From NCBI RefSeq assembly GCF_900496995.4, contig NC_044030.1, forward strand, positions 15,436,851 to 15,500,850: a DNA stretch of 64,000 nucleotides, written 5' to 3'. A model generated the notes under the pieces. The model had not been told where the DNA came from. It made no database searches and saw only the letters and a program-made list of their open reading frames with translations. A program made the translations under genes and the position numbers. This DNA comes from Aquila chrysaetos chrysaetos. Taxonomy: Eukaryota; Chordata; Aves; Accipitriformes; Accipitridae. Shown here piece by piece: positions 36,190 through 50,300 of this stretch (position 1 is the stretch's first letter; each line of letters opens with the position of its first letter).

Positions 36190-39100
36190 CTGAGGAAAAT
36201 AGCACGAAAAAAGTTAGCAGAAGAACAGACTTAACAAAGTACTAATAATATTTAAAAAGAAATCCCTCATGATTTTGACTACACCATCCTTCCACAGTAG
36301 CAAAGCAATCTACAGTTACTGCAAAAGCCAGCGATCTGCTTCAGTTCACTGGGACTGACAGGGGGGCAAAAATATTACAGTCCTTCATTGATGTTTTGTA
36401 CTGGTTTTTCAATGTGTAAACAAAACCCTGATTTACAGGGAAAAAAACCCAAACTGATATCATGGTTGACTTGCACTTAGCCCTGCTGTGTAGAAGCATT
36501 CACTAGACATGGCACTTGAGGAGTTCAGACGAAATTGCCCTGCCAGTGCTGTGTGGGCTGAGCTGATGCAAGCTTCTGGGTTATTGACTGATGTGCCAGA
36601 AGCAAAGCAATGTTAAAATAAGCTTCTCTCCAGCTCCAAAAGTAATATCATGGCAATTCCATGTATGTTACATGGAATCCATGCCAAAACATTAAAATTT
36701 GAACAAAGAATTGTGTTTGAATCAAGTAACCCAACACAACATTATCTGCAGTCCATGCTCAAATCATTGGAAGCCTCTAAGTCTCCCTGTTAAGTCTTCC
36801 CAACTCTTCTGCTCCCTGTTTATTTTCCTTAGTTCTGGGAGGCTCTGCATTTAATTGTGACTTTTGAAATACAAGTCTTCTTCAAAGATGTCTCACAAAA
36901 AAAAATTTATTTGCCTTTTAAGCATAAGAAAAAGTGATAAAAGTCTTTGTTAGCATAGACTTTTTCCAAGATAAACAGACCACCCAATTTACATTCTAAT
37001 ACGTTTTGAAGAACAGGAAACCTATCAGACAATTAATAATGCACCCAGTGACAATTTGTATCTTTTTTTTTCCCAGGTTTATCCATGTGACTTCACAAGG
37101 TTTGTATTCAGCTGTTGTCCATATCACTAGCTTCTCTGAGTTATCCCACGAGCAAAGCCAGACAGAAAATGGATTTTTTTAATTTTAGGGTATTCTGAAA
37201 ATTTCAATAACAATTTTTCTGCTTCTGAAAAAAATCTCTGTTCTTTTAAGAAACAACCAAAAAAATTTTGCTTTGAGCACCTGAATTGTTTAATTTTGGT
37301 ACATACATGTTCAGTTCTGCACATTTTTTTTTTTAAAATGGGTATTTTAAAGGAAAGCTTGTTTCAAATTAAAAAAAAACAAATTTAATATTATTATATT
37401 TTTAAAAATATAAAGAAAGAAAATACGAATATACTTTAGGTCAGTACACAAACATAAAATGTGTTTGAGTGTCCCTGAAGAGCTTTTGTGTCTGGAAAAG
37501 CATCATGTGGCAGTATTTGTTGTTCTAGTAACCAGATTTTAGTCAAAACCTCCATCTATGAATCTGCTATTTTTACATATAGGATGAACCATAGCAATTC
37601 ATACAAATACATCCAGTTAGCTCTCCACTAGTCCTTGCCTCAAACCTGCCTCCTGGAGTCCCAAACCTAACATTTAAAATACAAGAAAAGGGGAAAAGTC
37701 AAACACCTGAAAAGTCAGAATAGAAAGAACCAGTGGTTCAGCTTTACAGCTTCTTCACCTGTTCAAGTTCTCTTTGATCCAGGTTTCCTTTAACCTTATG
37801 AATCATTCACCTTTTCTCTCTCTCATTGATTTCCTTCCAGGCATAAGCAGCAGGCTTCCTGCCTGGGTGACTGTCCCCAGTCCCCTGCCCCATCAACCCC
37901 TCTTTTGCCAGGCTCCTGATCTCCCAGGTCAGATGCTGCTCTCTCCCACCCTGACATTTCCTGCATTCCTTCAGCAAACTTTGCTGTAATCATTTCTGTG
38001 AATTTACTCTTCCTGACTGCTAAAATCCAAATTTCTGTTCAAAATACCAAGAGTCTTCATAGTTTTCCAAAGTAAAAAGAGTCAGGTTGTTAGATGGTTG
38101 GGTTTGGTTTGGTTTGGTTTCATTTCGGTTTGTTTTGTTTTGTTTTGTTTTGTTTCATTTAATTTTGTTTTTATAAGATGGGCAAAATGGTGGATTTTGA
38201 CCTAGCCTTGTTCTCCACAAGCAATTCTGTGAGGACCAAAATGCATACAGTCATTTTTTCTACAGGCTTATGTCTCATAACGAGTTACTGGCTCTGACTG
38301 AAGCTTTATCTGCATTTGGACCTTCTCTCTCATGTGATTTTTCCTGTGTTTAAACTGTGTGAAGTCACAGTATTGCTTTTCTTACTGTTGGATTTCCTGA
38401 GGGGCACTTTCAAGTTCTATCCCCACAGTTTTGCTACCTATTTTCACAAAAAAACTTGCTTATCTTTGAGATGTGCATATCTCTGTCAAATTTTCTTGAA
38501 ACTGGTCAATGAGTTATTGGAGAAGGCAGAGAACAGTTAGACATTGGAAATCAAACTAACACCAACCAAACTAGTTGAGCTGGAGTTTTCCAAACAAATA
38601 TTGTCCAGTAAGGCTGCAAGAAATGTTTAATTGTATCCAGGCTTCTTACACTTATCATCACCCTGACATTAGCTTCAACATCTTGTCAGTATAAGCATAA
38701 AAAAGTTTATCAACTTCTACAAGTATTTGTGAAGTGCTGGCAAGAATGGCAGCTTTCAGAGCTCCAGGAATACTATAGGCAACCAAGATGCTTCATTTTG
38801 CATCTGTTCTATTTTTCGTTTATCGACATCAATAAACAAGATAAGGCTGTAGAAATCACAAATGCATATGAACTACACAATAATCATTCCCACAATGTGG
38901 AATGGGCATTCCACATTAGCCTGTAATTAATAGGTAACAGATAAAAACAAACTGGTCATTTCAGGACTGCCCTCTTCTTCACCCAAGCTTGGGAACTGGA
39001 TGTCCAGTTCTCTGAACACAAGCTGGAGTGTGCAAATGATAGAGTTGATACACACACAAGCATTTCTATGACTGGGAGTGACCAAACCCAAAGTTGGCTA

Positions 39101-39306
39101 GAGCTATGAAGTGGAAGTACATTGACCTCTCTTCCTTTAGTGAGCTCCCTACAGACTGGCAAAAGATGCCTAAACTTAAGGGGAAAAAAAAAAAAAAAAA
39201 AAAAAAGGAAAGTTTATCAGTATGCTTCTTTTCTCATATGACCCTCTGGCTCGCAGCAAACACTACTCAGTCTCCAGTGTTCCAGAGTTGTTTCTCTTTC
39301 CATTAC
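36190..39306. other. Unique AT-rich stretch, no gene recognised
   Basis: No gene or named repeat. Simple repeats (GGTTT)4 at about 38099-38120 and (GTTTT)n at about 38128-38155. A run of 23 A at 39184-39206 lies just before the next CR1. Confidence 0.45.
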
Positions 39307-39695
39307 AGAGAATCACTAAATTGTTGAAGTTGGAAAGGACCACTGGAGGTTAACTTGTACAACACCCCCTGCTCAAGCATGGCCACCTACAGCCAGCTGC
39401 CCAGACAGCTTTTGAATGTCTTGAAGGATATAAAATCCATAACCTCTCTGGGCAACCTCTGCCAGTGCTCAGTCACCCTTGTAGTAAAGAAGTGTTTCCT
39501 GGTGTTCAGAGGGAACCTATTGTGCTTCAGTGTGTTCCCATTGCCTCTTGTCCTGTTGCTGGGCACCACTGGAAAAAGTCTGGTTCCATCCTCTTTGCAC
39601 CATCCCTTCAGGTATTTATATACATTGATGAGATCCCCCCTGACACTGCTCTTCTCCAGGCTGAACAGTCCCAGCTTTTACTCTGGGCAAGCAGG
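39307..39695 (-). mobile_element. CR1 fragment (ORF2 C-terminus and 3' part)
   Basis: Minus-strand reading at 39569-39387 gives NRTRGNGNTLKHNRFPLNTRKHFF...RVTEHWQRLPREV, the CR1 ORF2 C-terminal signature. The 3' end lies at the low coordinate (AGTTGGAAAGGACC...). It is truncated on the 5' side at about 39695. Confidence 0.9.
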
Positions 39696-42427
39696 TGATA
39701 GTACCTGATTGTGGTGCAAGACAGACCTCACAGGGTAAAGTAAGATAAAGATTTTGCACCAGAAAGAAAATTTGTTTGGATGGTTTGAATCAAGTGACTA
39801 AACTGTAAAACAAAGAAGAAAAAAAAAAAAAAAAAAAAAAAAACCAAAAAAACAAACCAAAACAAACCAAACAAAAAAAAAACTGGGAAGAAGAAGTTGT
39901 TCAGCATGAGACTCAAGACAATATCTCTTTTTTTTTCTTCATGTTCACCATCTGTCCTTACCATAGTCTCCAGCCCCAGATTTTTCAGCCTGCCAGGTTG
40001 TTTTATAACTCTAATAGAGCAGATTGGATTCAGGGTTCCTGCTTGACAAACCAAAACTGCTGAAGCTGCTTTTCATTGACTCATTTTTTATACATCTCCC
40101 TTCCTACTTCCCACTCTTGTATTACTTCCTCAGAACAGAATGTCTTCCCATGGACTTCTTTTTCTTAAAAACGAACAAACAAACAAACAAACAAAACAAA
40201 AAAAAACAACAAAAAAGGATTTTGTTGTCTTTTGTGTATTCCCTGTGAGAATGTAATTTGGAGAGCTATCTGGGCAATTAGTAATTAGAATCCACTGGAG
40301 CAGATAGGAGTTAGCAGAAAGCACATAGCTTTCATGAGCAGAAAGCACGTAGCTTTCATGAGCATGTGTACATCCATATGACTGCATTTCTGCATGAAAA
40401 AGCCCTTATCATCTGTGGAGAGTCTCAACTAAGAGGAAGATATCTGGTTTTGTCCCTGAGAAATAAGCAATACATAAAACAATTCTCAGGTAACTAAGAG
40501 TGTTAGTTACTCTTGTAAACCTCCCTTTTTACTGCAGTGCACCTGATCTTCAAAAGGCTTTCAATGCTATTTGAATACTGCCATACTGCCAAAAGCATAA
40601 GAGAAAAGAGTGGTTCACACTCTCCTGTTTGTGGACATTAACTGCCTGTGTGTATTAAAATGTAACTACCAGTTGGTGCTTGGAGGGAGACAAGCATGTG
40701 GGTGTGTTTTTCTGTAATCTGAATGACCTCACGAAGGCTAGTAGCAGCCCATGGGCCAAAACTTGATCTAGAACCAGGATCTGGAGGTTCCACAATGTGA
40801 GAAACCACAGAGTCTGAATGGCAAGAGCAGATAAGAACTTGGTTAACTCAAATGAGCTTGTAGTGAAAGCCAGCAGTGCAGACTTTGCATCTCACAGAAC
40901 ATTGCATGGACTAATGTTACACACAATTTAGGGTGGAAACGGTAATAATATATGCTAAATTCTAGAGTTGGTATAATATGTACTACTAAAAATAGGGTAA
41001 TAAGTTAAAATTACAGAGGTGATTTAATATCAATGCTTTGCCTTGACAAAAAGACCTATAGATTTATTTCTCTTAACACCTATTCACTTTCAGGTAATAT
41101 CTACATCTCTGGCAAATGTTGTTGAGACTGGTGTTTCCTGTTAATGGGTGACTACTGGACTCAGGCTATGTTTGGTTGGAGGCAGCGGGCATCATACTAA
41201 GTACTCAAAAACCTAACCCTTCAGTTACTCTATAATGTAGCAGTTTAATATCTTTTTGAATTTTTGGTGCGATGTTAGAGGCTGTGCGTTTGTCTGGGGA
41301 TGCACAAACTTGTTACATGGTATTATTCTGCCCCATCCACATTAATTCAGCACCGAGGTTTTTCTGAAGAATTACTTGATTAGATACATCTGGCACATTA
41401 GGAGGGTGTGAAACTGAAATAGTGAGGTAAGGGAGGAAGACAGGCATTTTCCTGTGTACAGAACAGTCTGCTGCTGAGCCATCCACAGCAAAGGAAAACA
41501 AGTGAAGAATGTGGCTGAACCCTGTGGCAAAATCCCACCCAAACCAAGAATGAATGAAGAAAGAATACAGGATGAACTGCATTTATGGTTGGGATTGGAA
41601 AGAAGCATAATACTTCTTTAGATGAATAGTTCCGGTAATTTAAGAAAGTGTTATGTTCTGAGTAGTATTATTTCACATATCTTTGGGTGATAGTGATGGA
41701 TGGATTTCTTAAAAGCTGGGAAAGAAGCAAGCTTTCATAAGTTAGCTACCTACACATTGGGAAAGGAACCATTCAGGGGACATATGAAGATCTTTTCAGA
41801 AATGTGGTTTTTGCTTTATTTCACTCAGACTGAAGGTCTGTATCTGTTGCAGTGCAATGCTCTGGCACAGATCCAAGGCTTTCTTCTGTGGCTGTTACTG
41901 CTGTGATTAACAAGTGCACTACACTTAACAGATAAGTGTAGGTCTAAGTCTGAAATATCTTCCAAAATTAGATCTAAGAAAAGTCATCACCTTACAATCT
42001 TTAGATTATTTTAGAAGACCTGCTTCATCACTGAAGATTTCCCAAAGGACCAGAGTGAAAGCAAAAAAATAGGATTATAAAACAACAGTCTTTCACTAAA
42101 ATGAAAGCGGGAGTGCAACTGTCATTTTTCTTGAGAAACAGCAGCTTATTATTTTATCTGGCATAAGAAGGACAATTAATTGCTACTTTTGAAATATTTA
42201 TGGTGGTGTTTTAATTCTGCACAAAGCTTAGACAGAACTGTGACAAGTGCTTTGGAAACATTAATAGACTGAGTATTCAGTGGGATGGTGTGTGAGTTTT
42301 ATAGATACATTCATTTAATATATATATAAATTACACACGTGGAGCTGTTATGCTTAGGAGTTCAGAGATGTGATTTATTAACTGAACATATCTCCTTTAT
42401 CTTCTTGCCAGCTATCTGCTGTCTAAC
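39696..42427. other. Unique AT-rich stretch, no gene recognised
   Basis: A run of 25 A at 39819-39843 grades into A-rich repeats. (AAAC)n lies at about 40174-40196. A perfect-but-one 24-bp tandem pair lies at 40314-40361. The minus-strand open stretch at 41582-41313 has no recognisable domain. Confidence 0.45.
40314..40361. repeat. 24-bp tandem duplication
   Basis: Two adjacent units beginning GCAGAAAGCAC (40314-40337 and 40338-40361) differ at one base (CATAG versus CGTAG), so the duplication is recent. Confidence 0.9.
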
Positions 42428-42484
42428 TTGTCTTTGCTGAAGTTTATTCCAGCATCCAAATCTTTGAGAAGCATCATTTTCTTC
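42428..42484 (-). other. Candidate exon, unidentified
   Basis: On the minus strand the acceptor TTCTCTATTTCAG is followed by 57 bp to a moderate donor (CAA then GTTAGA). Two frames are open. The phase-0 frame would join in phase to 36159-36189. The phase-2 frame (KKMMLLKDLDAGINFSKDK) would join to the 16-bp microexon candidate at 46352. Both cannot be right, so support is weak. Confidence 0.15.
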
Positions 42485-45216
42485 CTGAAATAGAGAAATC
42501 AGAATCTTGTGAGGTTTACTTGGGTTTGTTTTTTTACCCTGCTCCTCTCTCCCTAAGTTATACCTGCCTGACGCCTACAGTGAACTAGAGTTGGTTTGCA
42601 TTCCCTGATAGGTTTTCCTATACCTAAAGAACATGTCAGCATAGTATCTACATCTAAACAATATAAACTTTAATGCTAAATAAAAGTAAGCTAACGAAAA
42701 AAGAGTTTTTCAGTTTACCATAAGGTTCCAAGACTTGCTTCTAAGCATTAAAAGGTGCTACAATTATTGTTAGGTATTAAAAACCCAACAACCTAAGATT
42801 GCACTGTCTTATGCAGTCTAAAGAACTTGTTAAACAGATCTAATAGGAGTGAAAAGTGAATACCCTAAATGAGAATACATTTAATTTACCCAATTGGCAA
42901 TGAAATAAATAAGGTGAAGAACTTAGACTTTTAAAGCCTTTCCCAAATCTTGAGTAATCATGTTGTCATATTTTACACAGAGGGTATATTGAATTATCTC
43001 CTATTTTATTAGAACTCATCTGAGGTGGTTTCATTTTAGGGACGCAGTTTGCTTATCCTGAACATCCTGTGACAAGACCTTCCCATCACACCATTATTTA
43101 AGTCATGGCAACAAATGAAATGGGACCAGACAGCTGGAAAAAGGTCTTCCATTTTTGGAAGCTTACCGCTACATCTGGAGTTGTCAGAAGCAAACTAGAA
43201 TCTGGTTTTATAGCAGTCCTGAGGCATAGCCATATGCAGGTAAGATGCTAAAGAAGGAGGGCAGCAACACACATTTTGCTGCAATACAACAGAGATGGAA
43301 AAGCAGCATGCAGTGAGCAGGATGGATTTAATTTCTGACTTAACATACAGTCTCTAGTAGGCTTAACTAGAACATGCATCTTTCTGGTGAAGCTAACAGG
43401 CACCCAGTACTGTGTTAGTTGTTCCCTCTGAGGATGGGTGGAAATTTCAGCTGAGCAGGAAAACAGTTCTCTGCTTCACTAAGGTAGAATTCAACACTAT
43501 AAAAAAGAGCTTCTCTGAGATCTACTATGCCTTCTTCAGGAGACCGTCCCCCACATACTCCACTTGATTGTGTTAATACCTTCACACCACCTTCACATCA
43601 CCTTCACAGCACTGGGAAAACATTTGCCAAAGAAGGATTCCAAAATCCCTTTTTAATTTAATCATTTTCTCACCCTCACTGTTGTGCCTCTGTACTCTTT
43701 CTGACCTCTAACACCAGTTAGCATCACTTTGTAATTTCCTTTTTAAACAAAATGTTAATAAGCAGCCCTACTGCAATGTGTATAACAACAAAGAGAAGAA
43801 AAAACATGCACATATTGCCTCCTTCAGTTACTTGCTTGACAACAGCTGGAGAGGGAATCCCAAGGAAGTTTGTTTTATTTAGATGCATATCTGATGTTAT
43901 CACCAGCACTTCACCCAAAGACCATACAAATCTTACCTGTGGAGCTTTGTTTTTTTTGTATTTGTGGCCTCTGTTTACCTATTGTGCTGACCATGGCAAG
44001 TTATTGCCTACATAAAAACCAAAACCTTCTGTATTCTCAAGCTGCAGGACGAAGTTTTATCTGTAAAGACAAAAATCATCACACATTACTTCTCTGTATT
44101 CTACAACTTGTAAATCACATGCACGAGGTCACCAGGCCACCTTGGACTGGCCAGAGTGGAGGATGCTAATAAGACTGCCAGTGTACACAACCTTTTAATT
44201 TGCTTATTTAAATGAGTTAAGTACAAGAGAAAAAATGAAAGGAAGACAGATGCCAACTGCAAAAGGGATGTTTAATTACAATTCATAGTTTTTTATAACA
44301 CACTAAAATCTAGATATTCCAACTAAAATTAGCTTCCTCCTGCAATTGACATTGTAAGCCTTGCAAGGGACAAACCGTACGTACTGAGGTTAAAAACAGA
44401 AAATGCAAGATGGCGTGGGGAGATGAAGCACTACCACCAGGACAAAAACAAAAAAACATACATAAGGAAAACATCTAAATACTGGACATTAATTACAAGC
44501 TGAAAGGAGCAGTAAAGAAAGAAAGAAAGGGGAAAGAAGCAGATATGACTGGTCCAACCTATATTGATGGAAATCAAATTGGTTGGCAAAGTAGTAGTCT
44601 GTAAAGATTTAGTGCTACCACATGCTGGGGACTATTTTATGATATAAGAGCGAGAGAAGTGTATAGTACAGGAAAAGCTTTTGTCAGGACTAGAATGAAC
44701 ACCTGTTTTATGACACACACGATGAGCATTAGCAATGAAAGGAGCTATTCTATTCTGTTAATAGGCAAGGAATGTTTTTTTTCTGCCATCCCTTGCCTAT
44801 TTGCATGCAATACAAATTATGAATCATTATGCATTTTTGACAGGATTTTTCTTCCAAATCTGTCTGCTTCCTGCAGTATTTTTTCAGCTCTCATTGAAAC
44901 ATATTTTGATCAGAAATGAAAAAGAGCTGACTCAGCTCCCCCACATCAATTTTACAATGCCACCGTGATATCTTAAGAATGCTGTATTTTGGGTGTCTCA
45001 CACTATTATCTGACGCAAATGGAGTCACACTGAACTTCCATTATGTTCCACAGCTGCTGAGTAAGAGGGAAGATGGGGTCAGGGTATTCTTCTCCCTCAG
45101 AAAATTGGTATTTTTAATTTAAAAAAAAAAAATCAAACTAACTTATTTTCCTATTGAAAATTCTATCTCCTTCATCCCATGAAAAAAATGGAAATATGTG
45201 TATGGTGCCTTCCTAC
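42485..45216. other. Unique AT-rich stretch, no gene recognised
   Basis: No gene or named repeat is seen. Open stretches near 43752-44169 show no domain I recognise. Confidence 0.45.
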
Positions 45217-45221
45217 AGGCA

Positions 45222-46220
45222 TGTTTTGAGTTTGTGTGGTGAGGTTTTGGTAGTGGGGGAAAGGGGCTGCAGGGGTGGTTCCTGTGAGAAGCTGCTAGAA
45301 GCTTCCCCAGCTCCAAGTCGGACCTGCCTCTGGCCAAAGCCGAGCCCATCAGCAATGGTGGTAGCGCCTCTGGGAGAACAGATTTGAGAAGGGGAACCTG
45401 CAGTGAGTAGTGGAATTGGAATGTGAGAGGAACACCTCTGCAGATACCGAGGTCAGTGAGGAAGGAGGGGGAGGAGGAGCGGGGGAGGAGGGGATGCCCC
45501 TGCAGCCCATGGTGAGACAGCAGGCTGTCCCCCCCCAGCCCATGGAGGTGAGTGGGGGAGCAGATACCCACCTGCGGCTCAGGGAGGACCCCACGCTGGA
45601 GCACGGGGATGCCCCGAAGATGGCCGTGACTCCATGGGAAAGCCCACGCTGGAGCAGTGTGCTCCTGAAGGACTGCAGCCCATGGAAAGGACTCACGCTG
45701 GAGCAGTTCATGAAGAACTGCAGCTCATGGGAAGCACCCACATTGGAGAAGATCGTGGAGGACTGTCTCCCATGGGAGGGACCCCATGCTGGAGCAGGGG
45801 AAGAGTGAAGAGTCCTTCCCCTGAGGAGGAAGGAGCGGCAGAGACAGTGTGTGATGAACTGACACCAACCCCCATTCCCCATCCCCCTGTGCTGCTGCGG
45901 GGAGGAGATGGAGAAAACCAGGAGTGGAGTTCAGCCAGGAAGGAGGGAAGGGTAGGGGAAGGTGTTGTAAGATTTGGTTTTATTTCCCATTATCCTTGGT
46001 TTTGATTTGATTTGTAGTAAATTAAATTAATTTTGTTTCTTCCCCAAGTCGAGCCTGTCTTTTGCCTGTGACCATAAGTGGTGAGCGATGCCTCCCTGTC
46101 CTTGTCTTGACCACAAGTGTTTCTTTATATTTTCTCCCCCTCATCCCACCAGGGCTGGGGGGGAGGAGTGAGCAAGCATCTTCATGGTGCTTTGTTGCCA
46201 GCTGGGCTTAAACCACAACA
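45222..46220 (+). mobile_element. Solo LTR, 999 bp, 5-bp TSD
   Basis: It begins TGTTTTGAGTTTGTGTGG and ends GGGCTTAAACCACAACA. The exact direct repeat AGGCA flanks it at 45217-45221 and 46221-46225. It belongs to the same family as 9469-10235: both share a G-rich block followed by GCTGCAG-GTGG near the 5' end, repeated CAGCCCATGG motifs, and a CCCCAAGTCGAGCCTGT block near the 3' end. It is GC-rich with G-runs near 45460-45490. The overlapping long open frames on both strands are composition artefacts, not genes. No second LTR or internal region is present. Confidence 0.88.
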
Positions 46221-46225
46221 AGGCA

Positions 46226-47117
46226 CAGATTAGGTGTTGCTGAGCTCACTGTTTGGGGTGTACCTCTGATAATGCACCCAAGTCTCCCTCCTTGTTGAAT
46301 CACTAAGGCATATATTTTGGAATTCTCCAGTTATATTTTCTTTCAACTTACCTAAGAGTTTGTGTGTCTGGGAAGGGAAGAAGAAAAGAGAGATATTACT
46401 TAAAATAAAAACAATATAATAAAAAAACTATAAAGTGAAGTCTTTCCAGGACAGAACTTATAAAGTTCCTGAATTTTTTTTCTTGTGCTACCAATAGAAA
46501 AATTTGTAGGATATGATGTAATAGTGTACATTAATTCTAAAGTAAAGAGCATAGAAATTAAGGGACAGAAATTCCTATCAGTGCCAAAGAACACATGACA
46601 AGGAAGCAGGTGAATTGCTGAGTTGCTGAAGTGTGTTAAGTGTGCTGCATAGGCTCAACTCTGCTTCCATTGAAGCCAATGGCGACACTTACTTAATTAC
46701 AAATGCCATTACACAACTCTCAGAAAAACATTTTGAGAAGCCAATTCCTTACACAGGCTTAGAAATAGGCAGGAATTTCCAGTTCTAGAGGGATGAAGGA
46801 AGGGTTTGCTAGAAGTGATGCCAGATAGTTAAAAGGAAACATTTCAAGAACATTTCATTGAACATATTGAAACTTGAACAAGAGAGAAATACTTCAGCAA
46901 AGTCTACATAGCTTTAATAAAGCCAATTAATATCAATCTTCTCTTGAAGAACAATTAAGGTCCCTCTTTCTTAAGTGTGCTTCAGATCACTAAAAATGTT
47001 TAAGAAACTTGTGTGTGGCTGACACACTATCAAGCTTCAAAAGGCAGATCAATTTGAAAGTGTTACGGTGTTCATTAGTTTAATCTAAATTTTATTTTGC
47101 AGGTACTAAACCAAATA
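46226..47117. other. No gene recognised; one microexon-like site
   Basis: AT-rich unique sequence apart from the microexon candidate at 46352-46367. Confidence 0.4.
46352..46367 (-). other. Candidate 16-bp microexon
   Basis: On the minus strand a very strong acceptor (TTTTCTTCTTCCCTTCCCAG) and a consensus donor (TTAG then GTAAGTTG) flank only 16 bp. The frame that avoids stops would read TQTL with two bases on each side. It could equally be a decoy pair of splice sites. Confidence 0.15.
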
Positions 47118-47334
47118 AACAGAGGAGGTTCCTCTTGAACATCAGGAAACACTATTTTAAGGGTGATTGAACACTGGAACAGGTTGCCCAAGGAGGTGTT
47201 GGGTCTCCATCCTTTGAGATATCCAAAAGCCATCTGGACACAGCCCTGCACAACTGGCTTTAGGTTGCCCTGCTTGAGCAGGGACGGTGGACAAGATGAC
47301 CTCCAGAGATTGTTCCCAATCTTTTTGTGATTCT
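47118..47334 (+). mobile_element. CR1 3' fragment
   Basis: Plus-strand CR1 from the ORF2 C-terminus (FLLNIRKHYF, TLEQVAQ, then SPSFEISKSHLDTAL after indels) through GCAGGGACGGTGGAC and GACCTCCAGAGATTG to the terminal GTGATTCT. It is 5' truncated. Confidence 0.88.
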
Positions 47335-50300
47335 ACACTCAGTAATACAATGTCTTCTGCTCAGTGCAATATCTATATTTCCAGTACTAAGAACAGTGAA
47401 ATGACCTTACTTCAGTTTCTTGAATAGGACATAAAATAACAAAGAATCTTGTCATTCTTTGTTATTCCCAGTATATTTCAGAATGTATTTGTGCTTTCTG
47501 CTTGGTTCTATTTTAGCAAATCCACATTCATTTTCTGAAATATCTTAAAAGCATTTGTCCTTCATGTAAAAGATTTGTATCAAGAATCTGGGCATAGAGC
47601 CTGAGATATCTTCAGTGGCCATTCTTTCTCTCACACACATTTTAGACTCTAAGGATGACTGTAAATTGGAAGTGACTTGAATATATATTTTACAAAAACC
47701 TGTAGTGCATCATGTGCCAAGTGCAGAACTACATCCTGCCAACATTTAAGCTTATCCAGCCTATTCCTGAAAGTTAAGCCTGTCTCCCCAGTTGATCAGA
47801 CCACTGTGGCCAAAACCTTGTTTGAATTTTTTTCTCTCTTTAGAGCTATCTATAATTCTGCATACTTTCCTTCATTCTAACCTTTTCTTGAAGAATGACC
47901 TCATCTATAAATCGTTACCTATTCTGTTTGGTTTATCCCTGAATTACATAGGTACAAGAGAGCTGTCTTCATTTACTGAAGATTAATGTCAAAGGCCTAG
48001 TATGAAATGAACAGCCTAAATAATGTTGACTTCCTGCAGAGTGATAAATGAAAAAAGTAACTTTAAAAAGTTTTCTTCTACGTGTTTAAACCCTTTGTAT
48101 GAAACAGACTACCTTACTGACTCTTCCAGAATTAATCAGTAAGATCCCTTTAAAATGCTGTACTTCTACCACTTTGACCATTGATTCAATCAGTATTCTA
48201 CTAAAATGTATGTAACTCAAACAAACATACAAACAATCCAATTTCATATACTAACACAAACAATTTTGTCATTTCCATGCCAACAGGAAAAGAAAGGAAC
48301 AAATAAGACCAGAGAACCAAGGAAGAAGGGGAGGGAGAGAGGGAAAGGGAGGGGGAGGGAGAGAGGAACACGCTAAGGGAGAGAGAATTATATAACTCCA
48401 TTATATGACCTTGTGTATAAAACTCCACCATGAAAGACACTGACAATTTTTTAGAGAGCAAGGCAGTATACACAGCATTCCTTCATGTTGTCTTTTCATG
48501 TTTTATCTAGTCAATCAACAAAATCTCTGTTCTAAAAGTCACATATTTTGTGCAATAATTCCTCATTTTCCAGCAATTTGTCTCTCACTTCAAGAAATCA
48601 ACTCTGCCATACTCTGGGAAACATGGACCAAGACAAGGTAAAGAAGTTGAACAGGAAGGGAATAGGTGCAGCATAAAAATCTGTGGAGGTATATGAAGCA
48701 GATCATAAATTCTGTTTTTGCTTTACAGAGTAGCTGTGTATAGCAGCTGCACACTTAATTCACCAAATTCAGCCATAAAACTTCTCCATTAACTTCACAC
48801 AGATTATAACAGAGATGATTTGGCTCTGTAGCTTGACTACAGAAATGTTAGGAAGAAACTCAGCACATAAAAATATCTAGCAAAAGCTTTCTCTGTCTGC
48901 ACAAATTAGTCTTTCTACTGTAATTTGTCAGGATTGATTGCTCAAATATTTTTTTAATAGAATCAAGCAATGCTTTCTAAAGTAATTTTGAACATACTGT
49001 TTGTTAAACTGAGACTGAAATGCTCACTTAACAAGGGACATATTGCAAATGTACTATTTAAAGGCAGAAACATAGTGCCGGTGGTGATTAGAGGATTCAA
49101 AATATCTGTCTTCTTAAAATACAGGAAAAAGACACAATTAATGTAACATTTGTAAAAGAAAACTTCATTTTAGTTTTGGTTGTTTGCACTTGCCATTTTA
49201 AATAGTATTGCCATTTTAAGTAGTACTTTGGGAAAGTACTTATATTGCTGTCAGGGTCCTCCCCTCCAACCCCCTTTTTAATATAAACAGAATACAAAAT
49301 ATAACATTTTCAAATGTGGATACTCTTGATCGTACTTGATTAAAAAGTAAGTCTTTTCTGGTAAATATAAAGCAAGCTATTTGAAATTTGAGGCATGCAA
49401 TGTACACTGTAATAGCCTCATCAGATCAGACCAGCAATGCTTCAGTGACGAATGTTCCATAACGAAGTCAGACAAAACACTTCTGAGGAGGGATTAAGAA
49501 ACAGAGTAGTGACTGGCATCAGATAAATGAAAGTCTGTACTCCTTAGCAGTGGAAGAGAGAGTACAAGTCTCTGAAGGTAAGAGCATCTTGATAAGTTTG
49601 GAGTTACAATACCCATGGTGTGGGCAGTTCTGCTAATGGTACCAACAAATAAAGAGGAAAAAAATCCAACTAGAAATAAAAATGAGATATCAGACACATG
49701 GCAAAAAGGACTTGATTATGTGTTTGTTTCCTCTTTACCCTTGACTCCTGGATTTGACAAAAACATTCCCATGACTTGTGAAAATGTTGCATTAGACCAG
49801 CTATTCCTTAAGGAAAAACAGACCTATTATTGCTAGATAGAAACACAAAAGGAGAAACACAGACCTTCAGCTGGAAAATCAGTAGCAAACACAGTTTCAT
49901 TTCATTCAATCCCCAGTATTTCCAGTGTTTTTTTGTTTAAAATTGTACTGGGTTTTCTCTTTCATTTTATTTTTATTTATATTTTACTTTTAGATTATAT
50001 TCTTTTACCCCCTCCTCCTTTTGGATAAAGAAAGTTTTATTAGATAAAGGTAAGATTCGATATCATTGATGTAAATAACCTTTTCTTTTCCAAAAAGTAT
50101 TATTTACAAGTCTAATTCATATACAAAACAATTGAAGCAAGGTCCCTCTTGTAAAACCAGGCCTGAAAGCCATGTCCGCAAGCTAGGATGAACCTGCAGA
50201 GCTAGCTGTAAGTCTCATCTTCTGCCCTTTGGAAGCAGAGTTATACTGGTGTGTCCAAGGCTTTGCTTTTCTCATGGGAAGAAATCAAGGAACTGGAACT

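Noticed and set aside
45349..45882. Long overlapping open frames on both strands
   Set aside because: They lie inside the GC-rich 999-bp solo LTR; their overlap on both strands is a composition effect.
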